Origin: Lampris incognitus
Lineage: Eukaryota; Chordata; Actinopteri; Lampriformes; Lampridae
Length of the DNA: 64,000 bases
Reading direction: 5' to 3'
Assembly (NCBI RefSeq): GCF_029633865.1
Contig: NC_079219.1
Location: 49,675,008-49,739,007, forward strand
The position numbers were made by a program, and so were the translations under genes. Shown here piece by piece: positions 13,001 to 21,637 of the stretch (within the stretch, counting starts at the first letter, position 1; every line of letters starts with the position of its first letter). The notes below the pieces were generated by a model. It was not told the origin of the DNA and made no database searches. It saw nothing but the letters and a program-made list of their open reading frames with translations.

Positions 13001-16000
13001 AGAAAAAACAAAGCTTAGCTGTAAAAAAAAGACTTTTCACTGTCATGGATGTGAGCTGACCTACATACAGCTGTGTTAAAGAGAGAGAAAATGTAGGTCC
13101 AGCTGTGAAAGTCAAAATGAAATGATAATAGTGCTACCATGCATTTCTACTATTAGCCCTTGTTAAATCTAGTGTTATTGTTGAAGGGCTGTCCCTTGTG
13201 TTCTCCTTGCTACTGATTTGTAATGATGAGAAATTAATGAGGCTAAGATATGCTGTCGTTCTTTGTCATAACATAGATCAGATAGATCCATCGATCGATA
13301 GATAGATATTGTCCATGGGGAAATTTGACTTGGACTCTACAAGCTAGATCCATCAACACATATCGGCACACAACACCAACAAACAGAAGACATAGAGAGT
13401 ACACATCGGGGGGGGGGGGGGTACAGAACCTGGGATATCTGCTTATTTTAGGATACTGTTTAAAATTCCAAGTGATAGAGGCACAAAGGAGTTCTTAAGT
13501 TGATTCAGTTTGCGCCGCTGACCTCTTTATGGTCTGCCTGATGGTAACAGCTCATGCTGAGAGTGCAGAATATGGGGTGGACCACAGGGGATTCTCTTTA
13601 TCTGTTTAGGTTTGCACTGGTCAAAGAGAGACTGAAGATTATAATGATCTTTCTAACCGATGATTTCCATCACAGTCTGAACTAAATGTTATAACGATGA
13701 TTTTGATGACACAGGAAGTTTCCCAAACCATGCAGTCATTCCATACCTGATAATACTTTCTAAAACAGCTTGATGAAACAAAAACACAATTCCTTGTTCG
13801 ACTCCATACAGACACAATCTACATAAAAAATACATTATGTGGAGGAGTCGAGAACATACCCAGTCAACATGAATATTCTAGGTTGAAGTGCTATCAGTGT
13901 TGACACCAAGCTACTTATAGGACTGAACTTGTGTAATTGACTGGTTATGTATAACCACTGGAGTGTGATCACCAGCTTCTTTGGGATCAAAAATAATCGC
14001 GTCAGTTTTACTACACTTGAAATTAGGTCATTTGTGACTCATCAACCAACAAACTCCCTTCTGCATGATAGATGTTTGTATCATCATGCCTATAAAATAA
14101 AGCTTAACAGGGCAGAATCGTCTTGAGTATTTGATAAAGTAGTTTTGTGAGTGCCTGGATGAGCACACATTTGTGTTCAGTGTAAAAAGAAGAGGTGAGC
14201 TGACAGAGCCCTGTGGAGCTCCAGTACTGATAGTTTGTAGCCGAGACAGACTGTTATTGGGAGAAGGATGCTGAATATGGAGCTGCCAGGGAACAGGAAA
14301 AGAGGAAGGCCAAAGAGGAGGTTTATGGATGTGGTGAGGGCAGACATGCAGGTGGCTGGTGTGGCAGAGGAAGATGCTGAGGACAGGAAGAAATGGAAAA
14401 GGATGATCCACTGCGGCGACCCCTAACAGCACCAGCTGAAAGTAGTAGTAGTAGTAAACAGACTGTTATTCACCTTAACCCGCTGAATTCTGTTTGTTAA
14501 AAATGAGTGATACCACTTGATAGCTGAAGAGTTGACATCCAGCTGTCTAGGTTTCTGAATTAAAAGATACGGCTGAAGAGCATTAAAAGCAGAAGCTAAA
14601 ATCAATAAAAAGCAGCCGAGCATAAGCTCCACTGTCCTCAAGATGTTTTAAAACCAAGTGCATAATGGCAGTAATACCATCATCCGTACTCCGTCCCTGT
14701 CTGTAAGCAAACTGTAATGGGTGTAGTTTGCTGTCCACATCTGATTTGAGCATAGACACCATGCATTTCTCAAGGCACTTCATCACAACTGACATAAGAG
14801 CACCTGGTCTAAAGTCATTGGATGGGCTTTCTTAGGTCAGTTGGAAGGGCTTTGTTAGGGATGGGAATAATTACAGAGCTTTTCCAAAGAGCAGGAACCT
14901 TCTGAATATCTAAGAATGGGGTGCCATGCTGGTGTTAGTGCTTCTGCATGAGTTTTTAAGAGAAAAGGGGAAATCCCATCAGGCCCTATAGCTGTCTTTA
15001 CAGAGATGTATGTTTAAGAAGATACTGGACATATTTTAAATCGATCCATGGTCTGTTCTCAACAAACTCAGTGAGGGATAAAGAGTCCAGCTCCTTAATA
15101 AAATCATGGGTCTCAAATCTCAGATAGAAAATATTTAAATCATCATTATTTAGAACATCAGCGAAATGCCACTGATATCAAACGTTTTACTTCTGGAGCA
15201 CTGAAATTGTGTTTGTGTGCGACAACCTGTACCCGATGCAGAAGTGTAGAATGGAAAAAGTAGTGTCTCTTTTATTGCCTGCTGTAATTTTCCTCTTGAA
15301 ATCGGAGCTGGTGAAGTCTTTTACACAGAGGGGGATGTGCTCTGTGGTAACCCAACCACCACTTCTTCAAAGTGGTGTGTAATAAAGGCGCACAATACGT
15401 AACGTCACCACGCCATACTGTTAAAACTGAATCAAAGCATGGAGACATGACGCTCACTCAGTGGAACAAAATGTGTCAGAAATGAAGCAATTTTATCTAG
15501 TGGAGTATTTTTAGTATTTGTGTAGTAATTTGGTCTTTGTTACCTGTAATTCAGCTTGGCAGTTGGGTTGCAGCAATAAAGAGAATTAGGAAATAGTGAA
15601 CCCTCTGCTCTGACACATTTGCTGGTGGTTATCACTGCCAGTAACATCACTTCAAATAGCAAGTACAATGAATTAACAAAAATGTGTGTTAGTGCAGAAA
15701 GTAGACCTACAAGGACAACACGGGCAATGTGGAGGAATCATGACAGCATGTTATACACATAGAGAATCAAAATCTGATTTATTTGCCAAGTGTGTTTCCA
15801 CATGCAAGGAGTTCGTCCCCGCTTACAAAACACAACATAAACAATATACTAAAGAGGATACACAATTTGTAAACCACCATATACAATACACATGGGTTGG
15901 GGGTAAGGACGCTGTAAATATATAAAATAATTATGTACAGATGACACAGCAAGGGGGTATATTAACTGAAATGTATATATAGATTATTGCATTAAGATCA

Positions 16001-17020
16001 TTTGACTGACACTAACGTATCGAGAATATTGCACACGCTTCAGAGGCAAATAATAGTTCAATACAGCGTAGACAATGAACAGAATTGGTATATACTCTCC
16101 GATATAGAGCAAAGCAGCTATCTATCAGCTGTAGAGCCCTGATGTAAACACCAGCTGACAGTCAACATTCATGAACAAATGTTAATATTCAATTTGCACC
16201 TTCATGTTGTGTATCTTGTCTACTGCAGGACTGGGTGAGGCCTGGTTTTAGTGAGTATGACGTCCTGAGGATCGGCAGACCCATCGAGGTGACAGCTGAG
16301 AGGAATCTGGAAGTCCTGCTTCACTGGAATACTGAGAAGGAAAGCCATCGCCAGGACAATGAGGAGGACAGGGAACAACGCACGCTTTCCCATGATAGTT
16401 TCCACCCTCACAGTGTCTCCCTCTTTGACTTCCAAGATGGTGGTAGTTGGCAGGGCCACTCCACGGGACACATTTCCATCCATATGGTCACCCTCTCTGG
16501 GGAAGAGGAGTCTGAGGAGAGGCCTGCATTAGAGAGCTTCATGAACATCCTCAGAAGATGCCAAGATGAGGGAACCTCTGGTCCATATGCGGAAGGCCCC
16601 GGAGATGCAGGCTATGATTTGGCCAGTTTGGGGGCTCCCCCGAGAATATCTAGAGATGATGAATTATCTGGTAGAGAATTACAGGATGGGTTTCTTGCAC
16701 AGGAGGGAAATCAAATATCGGTCTCAAACATAGACTGTCAGCCTCATTATGGTCATGCGCTTGAACTAGAGCGGGTCTCTCTTGATTCATTTGCTTCAAA
16801 TGAGCAGTTGGAGGACGGCTACCCCTGCGTGGACTTGGACACCATCGACAGCGGGTTTGGAGAGTCAGACGCCAGTAGTCCTGTGACCTCAGGGGCACCA
16901 AATGACTCCATTTTAGTGAATCAGGAAGAGAACTCGAGCTCACACTATGTCAAGCAATGGATAATATACGGACCCCTGTGGCAAGACTCTGACAACTCAG
17001 TGAACCCACCAACACTTTGA
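1080..17020 (+). CDS. il21r: Interleukin-21 receptor, 3' part (four exons)
   Basis: Type I cytokine receptor; the family signals through JAK1 and STAT1/STAT3 with the common gamma chain at the plasma membrane. Exons with matching phases: 1080-1251 (fibronectin domain 2 end, with WSEWS at about 1209-1223), 1895-2036 (single transmembrane helix rich in V, L and I), 3491-3572 (membrane-proximal Box1, IPKPDGFFKPLY) and 16229-17020 (cytoplasmic tail, stop TGA). The tail ends with DTIDSGFGESDASSPV and then YVKQWII. These closely match the human IL21R blocks DTFDSGF...SSPV and YLRQWVV; the latter contains the known STAT-docking Tyr510. The acceptor at 1894/1895 was chosen because it alone keeps phase 1; the better-looking CAG sites at 1870-1883 break the frame. 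Signal peptide and first domain exons must lie left of the window. The last intron is 12.7 kb and packed with repeats. The identity is strong. Confidence 0.9.
2037..3490. other. il21r intron between transmembrane and Box1 exons, no feature seen
   Basis: Apart from a T-rich then G-rich run near 2600-2632, I see no recognisable repeat or coding signal. Several short open frames have no family-like motif. A pyrimidine tract precedes the 3491 acceptor. Confidence 0.6.
3573..4400. other. il21r last intron, first 830 bp, nothing recognised
   Basis: AT-rich unique-looking sequence with no ORF of family character and no clear repeat structure. Confidence 0.5.
4402..4526 (+). mobile_element. LINE 3'-end repeat with (GGAT)n tail
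   Basis: Carries the widespread fish repeat blocks GGCGGCCTGTCCAGGG, CTGGGATAGGCTCCAGC and GATAAGCGGTTCGGATAATG, ending in ATGGATGGATGGAT. Related copies are at 7664-7751, 9285-9503 and (minus) 35212-35346, and the window ends in another (CATC)n tail. It looks like a truncated non-LTR element 3' end rather than a gene. Confidence 0.8.
5100..5452 (-). mobile_element. tRNA-like SINE or SINE-like repeat
   Basis: Read on the minus strand it begins GGGCACAGTGGCCCGGTGG, with a GTGGTTAGCACTGTCGCC stretch resembling a Pol III A box, followed by GGGTTCGAACC (B box) about 35 bases later. The rest has the usual fish blocks (CTGTGTGGAGTTTGCATGT and similar) and ends in a T-rich region. The G-rich, T-rich sequence just left (5040-5095) may be part of its tail. 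Confidence 0.6.
5995..6056 (+). repeat. Solo terminal arm of a foldback MITE
   Basis: GTGCTCAATAACCCAGGTAAGG and then AAGTTGAATCAGTTCATC match the terminal inverted repeat of the full element at 30585-31332. Only one arm is recognisable here, so this is a partial copy. Confidence 0.6.
6731..6914. mobile_element. Short MITE with ~45-bp terminal inverted repeats
   Basis: The left arm reads CAGACCTTTTTCACGGCAGC and then CATTTTGACATGAAATAGT. The right arm is its imperfect reverse complement (ACTATTTCATGGTGAAATGG, then GGTGAAAAAGGT). Arms also share TAACACCT-type internal bases. There is no coding capacity. The class is not determined because no clean target duplication was found. Confidence 0.65.
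7329..7388 (+). mobile_element. Fragment of a tRNA-like LTR (TRIM family)
   Basis: Begins at a B-box match GGGTTCGCTTCCCGGCCG and runs to CCCTCGAACTCGCTACA, matching the 3' end of the reverse complement of the solo copy at 25868-26017. The A-box half is absent. Confidence 0.6.
7664..7751 (+). mobile_element. Degenerate LINE 3'-end repeat
   Basis: Diverged copy of the 4402-4526 repeat: CAGTGACTGCTGGGATAGG and CGGCTTGGATAATGGCTGG are recognisable, and the (GGAT)n tail is nearly lost. Confidence 0.6.
8160..9186 (+). pseudogene. Broken hAT-type transposase remnant
   Basis: Three out-of-frame segments (8262-8492, 8540-8887, 8851-9186) resemble the C-terminal half of hAT-derived proteins of the GTF2IRD2/ZBED/SCAND3 kind. 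The first has TRLVNFIRERSSLQHR and LLLHNDVRWLGKGR, the second LERDIHGRNLDFL, and the third, a dimerisation-like end, has SSFSSTNAIKNQGRNRLS. Frameshifts separate all three and no BED finger or upstream catalytic part is found. A G-rich stretch with TGGCCACCCCTGGCCACCCC (about 8218-8245) looks like non-coding transposon end sequence. This is a dead fragment inside the il21r intron. Confidence 0.7.
9252..9503 (+). mobile_element. LINE 3'-end repeat split by a later insertion, with (TG)n
   Basis: The (GGAT)n-type repeat starts at about 9285 (ACTGGCGGCCTGTCCAGGG) and its body reads normally to GAGAGCAGGAGAAGC near 9388. It is then interrupted by about 90 bases with AAAAGCACTATATAAG and an ATT-repeat tail, and resumes at 9479 with CGGTTCAGATAATGGATGG. 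A (TG)n run at 9252-9277 precedes it. Confidence 0.65.
10034..11322. repeat. 30-bp minisatellite, about 43 units
   Basis: Tandem array of the unit ATTCCGGTTAAATATCATGC plus CGACCATGAG. Nearly all variation sits at a few positions: GAG/GCG before ATTCC, AATATC/AATTTC, and CGACC/CAACC/TGACC. A 120-bp block (10561-10680) is repeated almost exactly at 10681-10800, which shows higher-order duplication. Because 30 is divisible by 3 and the unit lacks stops, both strands stay open for more than 440 codons; this is an artefact of the repeat. It lies in the last il21r intron. Confidence 0.95.
11400..12240. other. Intron sequence, nothing recognised
   Basis: A-rich run near 11470-11500 and otherwise unique-looking AT-rich DNA with no domain-like ORF. 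Confidence 0.5.
12240..13262. repeat. Partial segmental duplications within the il21r intron
   Basis: About 12262-12568 and 12923-13254 are diverged direct copies: both contain AGGCTTGTACAAA..., CTACTGGCTGCAGAATGTA, and TCTAGTGTTATTGTTGAAGG followed by GTAATGATGAGAAATTAAT. About 12600-12915 is copied again at 15148-15462. The copies differ by many substitutions and small indels, so the duplications are old. Confidence 0.75.
13268..15147 (-). mobile_element. Degenerate LINE (L2-like reverse transcriptase)
   Basis: Minus-strand pieces include LHPLQFAYRQGRSTDDGI (about 14730-14680), SAIKWYHSFLTNRIQRVKVN (about 14530-14470) and STGAPQGSVSSPLLFTLNTN (about 14235-14165), a normal order of RT motifs. 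The frame is broken repeatedly. The 3' end toward the left finishes in a (GATA)-type tail at 13275-13312. The element sits between two copies of an older segmental duplication, and a short element is inserted in it at 14259-14457. Confidence 0.75.
14246..14470 (+). mobile_element. Short retroposed insertion with 13-bp target duplication
   Basis: The 199-bp insert 14259-14457 is flanked by identical ACAGACTGTTATT at 14246-14258 and 14458-14470. The insert ends in GGCGACCCCTAACAGCACC and an (AGT)n tail, typical of a 5'-truncated non-LTR 3' end. It interrupts the minus-strand LINE between SFLTNRIQRV and STGAPQGSV. Confidence 0.8.
15148..15462. repeat. Third partial copy of the intronic duplication
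   Basis: Diverged direct copy of about 12600-12915, with shared TTTACTTCTRGAGCACTG, GGGGATGTGCTCTG and CAAAGCATGGAGA blocks. Confidence 0.7.
15470..16228. other. End of the last il21r intron, nothing recognised
   Basis: AT-rich, no repeat structure seen; ends in the TGTCTACTGCAG acceptor of the last coding exon. Confidence 0.5.
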
Positions 17021-17263
17021 CTCCTTGATTCTTTTTTCTCAGGTGAAAAGAGTGAAAAGAGAGGCCATTACTGAACTTTCAAAAAAAAATTGCTAAAAAA
17101 AAACACAATTTGGGGTTGTAGTAGTCTTTTCCTTAAAGTTATAGAAATTGCCAACCACCTACGTTGGTAGTTTATATATATTTCACCTGCTCATGGTTGT
17201 ACTGTTACTATGAAGCTGTGGCTGGTCTCTTCACAGCTGTGGTGATATACCTACTATACATTC

Positions 17264-17269
17264 AATAAA
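17264..17269 (+). terminator. il21r: Candidate il21r polyadenylation signal
   Basis: AATAAA lies 244 bases after the il21r stop, in TTCAATAAATACTGG. It is the first canonical hexamer after the stop, so it is the simplest 3' end, although distal sites (for example ATAATAAAG near 18475) are possible. Confidence 0.5.
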
Positions 17270-17299
17270 TACTGGAGCTTCAGGCTTTAGAATAAGGCA

Positions 17300-18650
17300 T
17301 CATGTTCAATATATGTAGCAATGGGAATGTATATACAGTACTACGTGTGCAGCACTAGAGTATGTAGTACTGTGTATGTTTGTAGCTGGTGCAAAACTGC
17401 TGTCAGAAACTTGTTGCATCTTTGTATAGTTTCCTCATCTCACAGTCTTGCTTTCGCCATCTCTGCCTACAGCAACACGCCGCTCAGTCCAGATACACTG
17501 TTCTGATAAACGTTCACACACGTACTGCTTGCAAGTGCAAAATGTTATCAGAAACCACTAGAGCCACTCACATACAGCTGCATTGTATACTGTGCGCTGG
17601 AGAACACGGTGTCATCTCAGCTTTCTGCCTGCCACCGGTAGAAAGATGGACATAATAGATATAACTTGTCTCAAACGGTCTTTCAATCCATATCTCTGCA
17701 ATAAAGATATTATCTTCCCCCGCATCAATGCCAGCAACACGGTGTCTTGATGCTTTTTCATTTCAAGTGGACCAAGTGAGTGTGAAAGGAATAGCTCGGG
17801 GTTTGTTTGTTTTTTCAAGTCTATATTGTATACTTACCACTCGTGCAGCACATAGGAAGGTTTCACTTTCACAGTCATCCAACCTCATTTCAAGAATTGT
17901 GGATTTGTCCTCCATTCATTGCATTGACCTGTAGATGACAAGCTGGAGCTGGATGTCAGGTACGGAGAAAAGGGTGGATGGTGGCCGTATAGTGGAAACT
18001 ACCTATGTAGTTTATGAGTATCAAAGACCAAACTTCATGCAATTTAAAAACTGCTGGAGAGTATCTTTTTCATATGATGTTTAGGCTGTCAACTCAAATA
18101 ATCCATCCGTCCGTCCAATCAATACCTGTACCTGCTTAATCCAGGCCAGCGTCACGAGATGTTTGGTACTCTGGTGAGAAAATGTGATCTGCATGATCCC
18201 ATCTGCGACCCGCCCTTCACCCGAGGTTTGTGTATCGCTGCCATCTGACCGTGTCCCATCCAGAGCCGTATCGATGTCCTCGTTTCTTGTCTTGTGACAC
18301 CTTGTTTATCTGTTTTTTTTATTTCTTGGAAAACACTTTGTTTTCAAAAGCACTGTACACATCAATGTATAGTGACTGTAAATGTATTTTTACATTATTT
18401 GTGTTTTTAGCCTGTATGTTTTAAGGTCTCTAAAAAAAAGTATGTAACTGCAACTTTACTGAGAATAATCATGTAATAAAGTATCCTTGAAAGGAGTTAA
18501 TGAGTAAATTACTGTGTGTAGTATTCTGAAAGAGGAGCATTTACCTGATACACCATAATAAGGACAGATAGTCGTGAGGCAGAAGGAGATATTTTTGGGA
18601 TAACTGACATTAAACTAATACTGTTGCACAAAACTTCATATTATATCAAT
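17300..18650. other. Intergenic, mostly unrecognised
   Basis: About 17690-17990 resembles the foldback sequence flanking the hAT element (55255-55410 and 60150-60240): TTTCACAGTCATCCA and TGTAGATGACAAGCTGGAGC recur. The remainder shows no ORF with family-like motifs. Confidence 0.5.
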
Positions 18651-18653
18651 CAG

Positions 18654-19346
18654 CAAAGTATATGTACCTTGGAAGAACCACATCCAAGGATGTAGGGTAG
18701 CACTCACCAATTTGAAAAAGGACAGGGCCAGTGCCTCATTTCCACCATTTTATTTTGGCCAGCAAAACATACTAACGTTTCGGCCTACTGCTACAGGCCT
18801 TCATCAGAGCATGAGTGTAACTAATGGCATGTGCTCTATGTAGGGCTTCATAGTGGTCACATGATACAGGACATGAAATGGTCACATGACAGGTCAGCAA
18901 GGTCATATGCAAAGGTTACATGGTCACATGACAGGTCAGCAAGGTCACATGCAAAGGTTACATGGTCACATGACAGGTCAGCAAGGTCACATGCAAAGGT
19001 TACATGACACAGATCAGCAAAGGTCACTAAGTTGGAACCTTTTACCTTTTTATTGGTCTGTCATGTGACCTTTGCTGATCTGTGTCATGTAACCTTTGCA
19101 TGTGACCTTGCTGACCTGTCATGTGACCATTTCATGTGCTGTATCATGTGACCACTATGAAGCCCTATATAGAGCACATGCCATTAGTTACACTCATGCT
19201 GGGATGAAGGCCTGTAGCCGTAGGCTGAAACGTTAGCATGTTTTGCTGGCCAAAATAAATTGGTGGAAATGAGGCACTGGCCCTGTCCTTTTTCAAACTG
19301 GTGAGTGCTACCCTACATCCTTGGATGTGGTTCTTTTAAGTATATG
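18654..19346. mobile_element. Long foldback element (palindrome) with internal 42-bp tandem repeat
   Basis: Arms of about 290 bp pair almost end to end. The left arm contains GAACCACATCCAAGGATGTA, CATTTCCACCATTTTATTTT and CTACAGGCCTTCATC; the right arm is its reverse complement, ending CCTTGGATGTGGTTC at about 19335. The left arm holds three copies (18880-18921, 18922-18963, 18964-19005) of a 42-bp unit starting GGTCACATGACAGGTCAGC. AAGTATATGT occurs just outside both ends (about 18656 and 19338), possibly a target duplication. No coding capacity. Confidence 0.85.
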
Positions 19347-19368
19347 TTGTTGTTTTTTGGTTTAGCAC

Positions 19369-19521
19369 CACAGTAAGAGTTTGTCTGTGAATGTTCTCAT
19401 TCATCCAGGTCATGGTTATCCAAAGGAGTTGAATGAAGCGCAACTGGACTTGGTATATACCAAGTCCTATACCAAGTCCAGTTGCACTTGATTCAACTCC
19501 TTTGGATCACAGTAAGAGTTT
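19369..19521 (+). mobile_element. Small hairpin element with 14-bp target duplication
   Basis: A 125-bp insert (19383-19507) is flanked by identical CACAGTAAGAGTTT at 19369-19382 and 19508-19521. It starts GTCTGTGAATGTTCTCATTC, contains ATCCAAAGGAGTTGAAT and GCAACTGGACTTGGTATA, and folds back through AAGTCCAGTTGCACTTG to end CTCCTTTGGAT. A second copy in opposite orientation lies at 43060-43170. Target duplication lengths of 12-14 bp suggest a retroposition-like mechanism rather than a cut-and-paste MITE. Confidence 0.8.
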
Positions 19522-19889
19522 CTTTTTGGGAAGGTGCATCCAACTCCTCCATTCCAACATATATGTAACTTGGCTTTCTCTACATAAGTAAAAGTGGCTT
19601 TCCCAGGCTTCATAAGAAGCTGTTAAATTCAGTTTTTTTGGCTGTTCTGGGTTTGAGTCTGGATGCGTGGATGAGCTGCCACAACCAACATGAAGCTGTT
19701 GGATGCTCTCTGCACCACAGCTGTGTCATTGATGTTAAGGTTGGGTGGCCGCCATTATCAGAGAGATGAGATCATCATCGTTTGTATCTATTTATTTACA
19801 AACCCTGCTGAATAGACATCCACCTTATATGCTGGCTCCCGGGCTGAAGTTGGAAAGCTGCAGGGCTTACAGCTGTGCTCCCTGTTGCT

Positions 19890-20325
19890 CCCCCCCCCCC
19901 ACCTTTTTCTCCCCAATTGTATCCGGCCAATTACCCCACTCTTCCAAGCCGTCCCGGTCACTCCTCCACCCCCTCTGCTGATCCGGGGAGGGCTGCAGAC
20001 TGCCACATGCCTCCTCCGATACATGTGGAGTCGCCAGTCGCTTCTTTTCACCTGACAGTGAGGAGTTTCCCCAGGCGGACGTAGCGCGTGGGAGGATCAC
20101 GCTATTCCCCCCAGTTCCCCCTCCCTCCTGAACAGGCACCCCGACCGACCAGAGGAGGCGTTAGTGCAGCGACCAGGGCTTCCCACCCACAGACACAGCC
20201 AACTGTGTCTGCAGGGACGCCCGACCAAGCCGGAGGCAACACGGAGATTCAAACCGGCAATCCCTGTGTTGATAGGCAACAGAATAGACTGCTACGCTAC
20301 CCGGACGCCCCCCCCCCCCCCCCCA
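19890..20325 (-). mobile_element. tRNA-derived SINE (family A), minus strand
   Basis: Read on the minus strand it starts GGGCGTCCGGGTAGCGTAGC (A box TAGCGTAGCAG), has a GGTTTGAATCTCC B-box region, and carries the family body (CTCCTCTGGTCGGTCGGGG, TTTTCACCTGACAG in the reverse sense). It ends in a run complementary to the C-rich block at 19890. Sister copies on the plus strand are at 22977-23358, 24076-24520 and 28861-29293. Confidence 0.85.
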
Positions 20326-20329
20326 TGTT

Positions 20330-21637
20330 GCTACTTGAACAGTTTAAACAACCGGGGCTCCCTGATTGTCAACGCAGTTGTTTTCAATTGCCTTTAACTG
20401 GAAATTGTTCCATCTTGCTGTTGCTGTCAAGAAGACACGCATGTAGGGTTAAAATTCCTGCCTGTGCCCCTGGGCAAGGCAACTGAAAGAGGAAGTGGAG
20501 TTGGTCCCCGGGTGCTGCAGCTGCCCACCGCTCCTATACAATAGGATGGGTTCAATGCAGAGAACACATGCACAAGGACACGATAAAGTGGCTTTCAGTT
20601 CTTCTGGTTTTGGCAGTTCGCCATAATCATTTTTAATTATTCCATTCACACAGCCATTGTCATTATTCTTCTGTCCTCTGATTACTGCCCTCCCGTATTT
20701 TTGTGTATTTCTTGGTGGCCTTCTCTTGGCACTTTAAATATGCAACTTGACGCCACTGTAAACCGAGAATCCTTCCTCGATGGCCTTTTTCGAGGAAAAA
20801 GGAAAAAAAAGAGAAAAGTTAGACTCATTTAAACAACAATGTCCTTGAGAGCGTTTGAGGATGATGATGAGAGTGATAATGACGGTTCTGTTTTCTGTCT
20901 GTTTTACACGTTTGACTAGGCATGATGACACAGACCGGGCCGTGTAATGCATTCTGGGCTGCTCGCCTCTAATAGCAGCTTTCACAGATGTCAGGAGATA
21001 CAGCGGGCCGCTTGGCAGCGCGAGCCCCCAGTGCCATCAACGGTTAAAGATCACACGCGCATATTAAATGTATGCAAAGTGTATTAATAGACATGACTGA
21101 TATTCTCCAACCATTATTCAATGGAAACCCATCAAACGATACAGAGGGACTCTTGCGATATTTTTTTCAGAGACTTACTCATATCTGATTACGATCTGAC
21201 ACCCCCAGACACTAACCACAGCGATGAGGTTGACATTGTTTCGACATTTCATTCACTCTCCGCCAGCACAGGGAACTATTCTGCGAGGTAGTACAGCCTT
21301 CCTATCCGCACCTCTTCACCCTTTCTGTCACCAGTCTACTGCTTCTTACACCTGCTTCTCACACCTGCTTCTTACACCTGCTGCTGCTGCTGGGTTCTTC
21401 TTCTTCTTCTTCTTCGTGTGTTTAGGCAGTATGGTTTTAAATGGATATGCTCTTACACACAACAGCATCCAGCGTCTCCCCGTCAGTCTCTCATGCTGCG
21501 GCTGTGTCCTTCTCTATTCTCTACACCACAGTGTAGCTCTTCTGCCTCAGACAAAGACGGCGAGGGGGGGGGGTTCGAACCCATGCCAGTGAGACGGCTC
21601 ACCCATGTGAAGTGATACCCGACTCACGTTCGCAGAG
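20330..21637. other. Upstream region of the second cytokine receptor gene
   Basis: Includes a short (CTT)n run at about 21395-21415 and otherwise unique-looking sequence. It should hold the promoter and 5' UTR of the 21638 gene, but I see no decisive TATA or initiator element. Confidence 0.4.

Noticed and set aside
20164-20397. Open frames across SINE copies (19867-20486, 23252-23620, 28676-29224 etc.)
   Set aside because: They follow the repeat sequence, occur in all copies and have no domain motifs.
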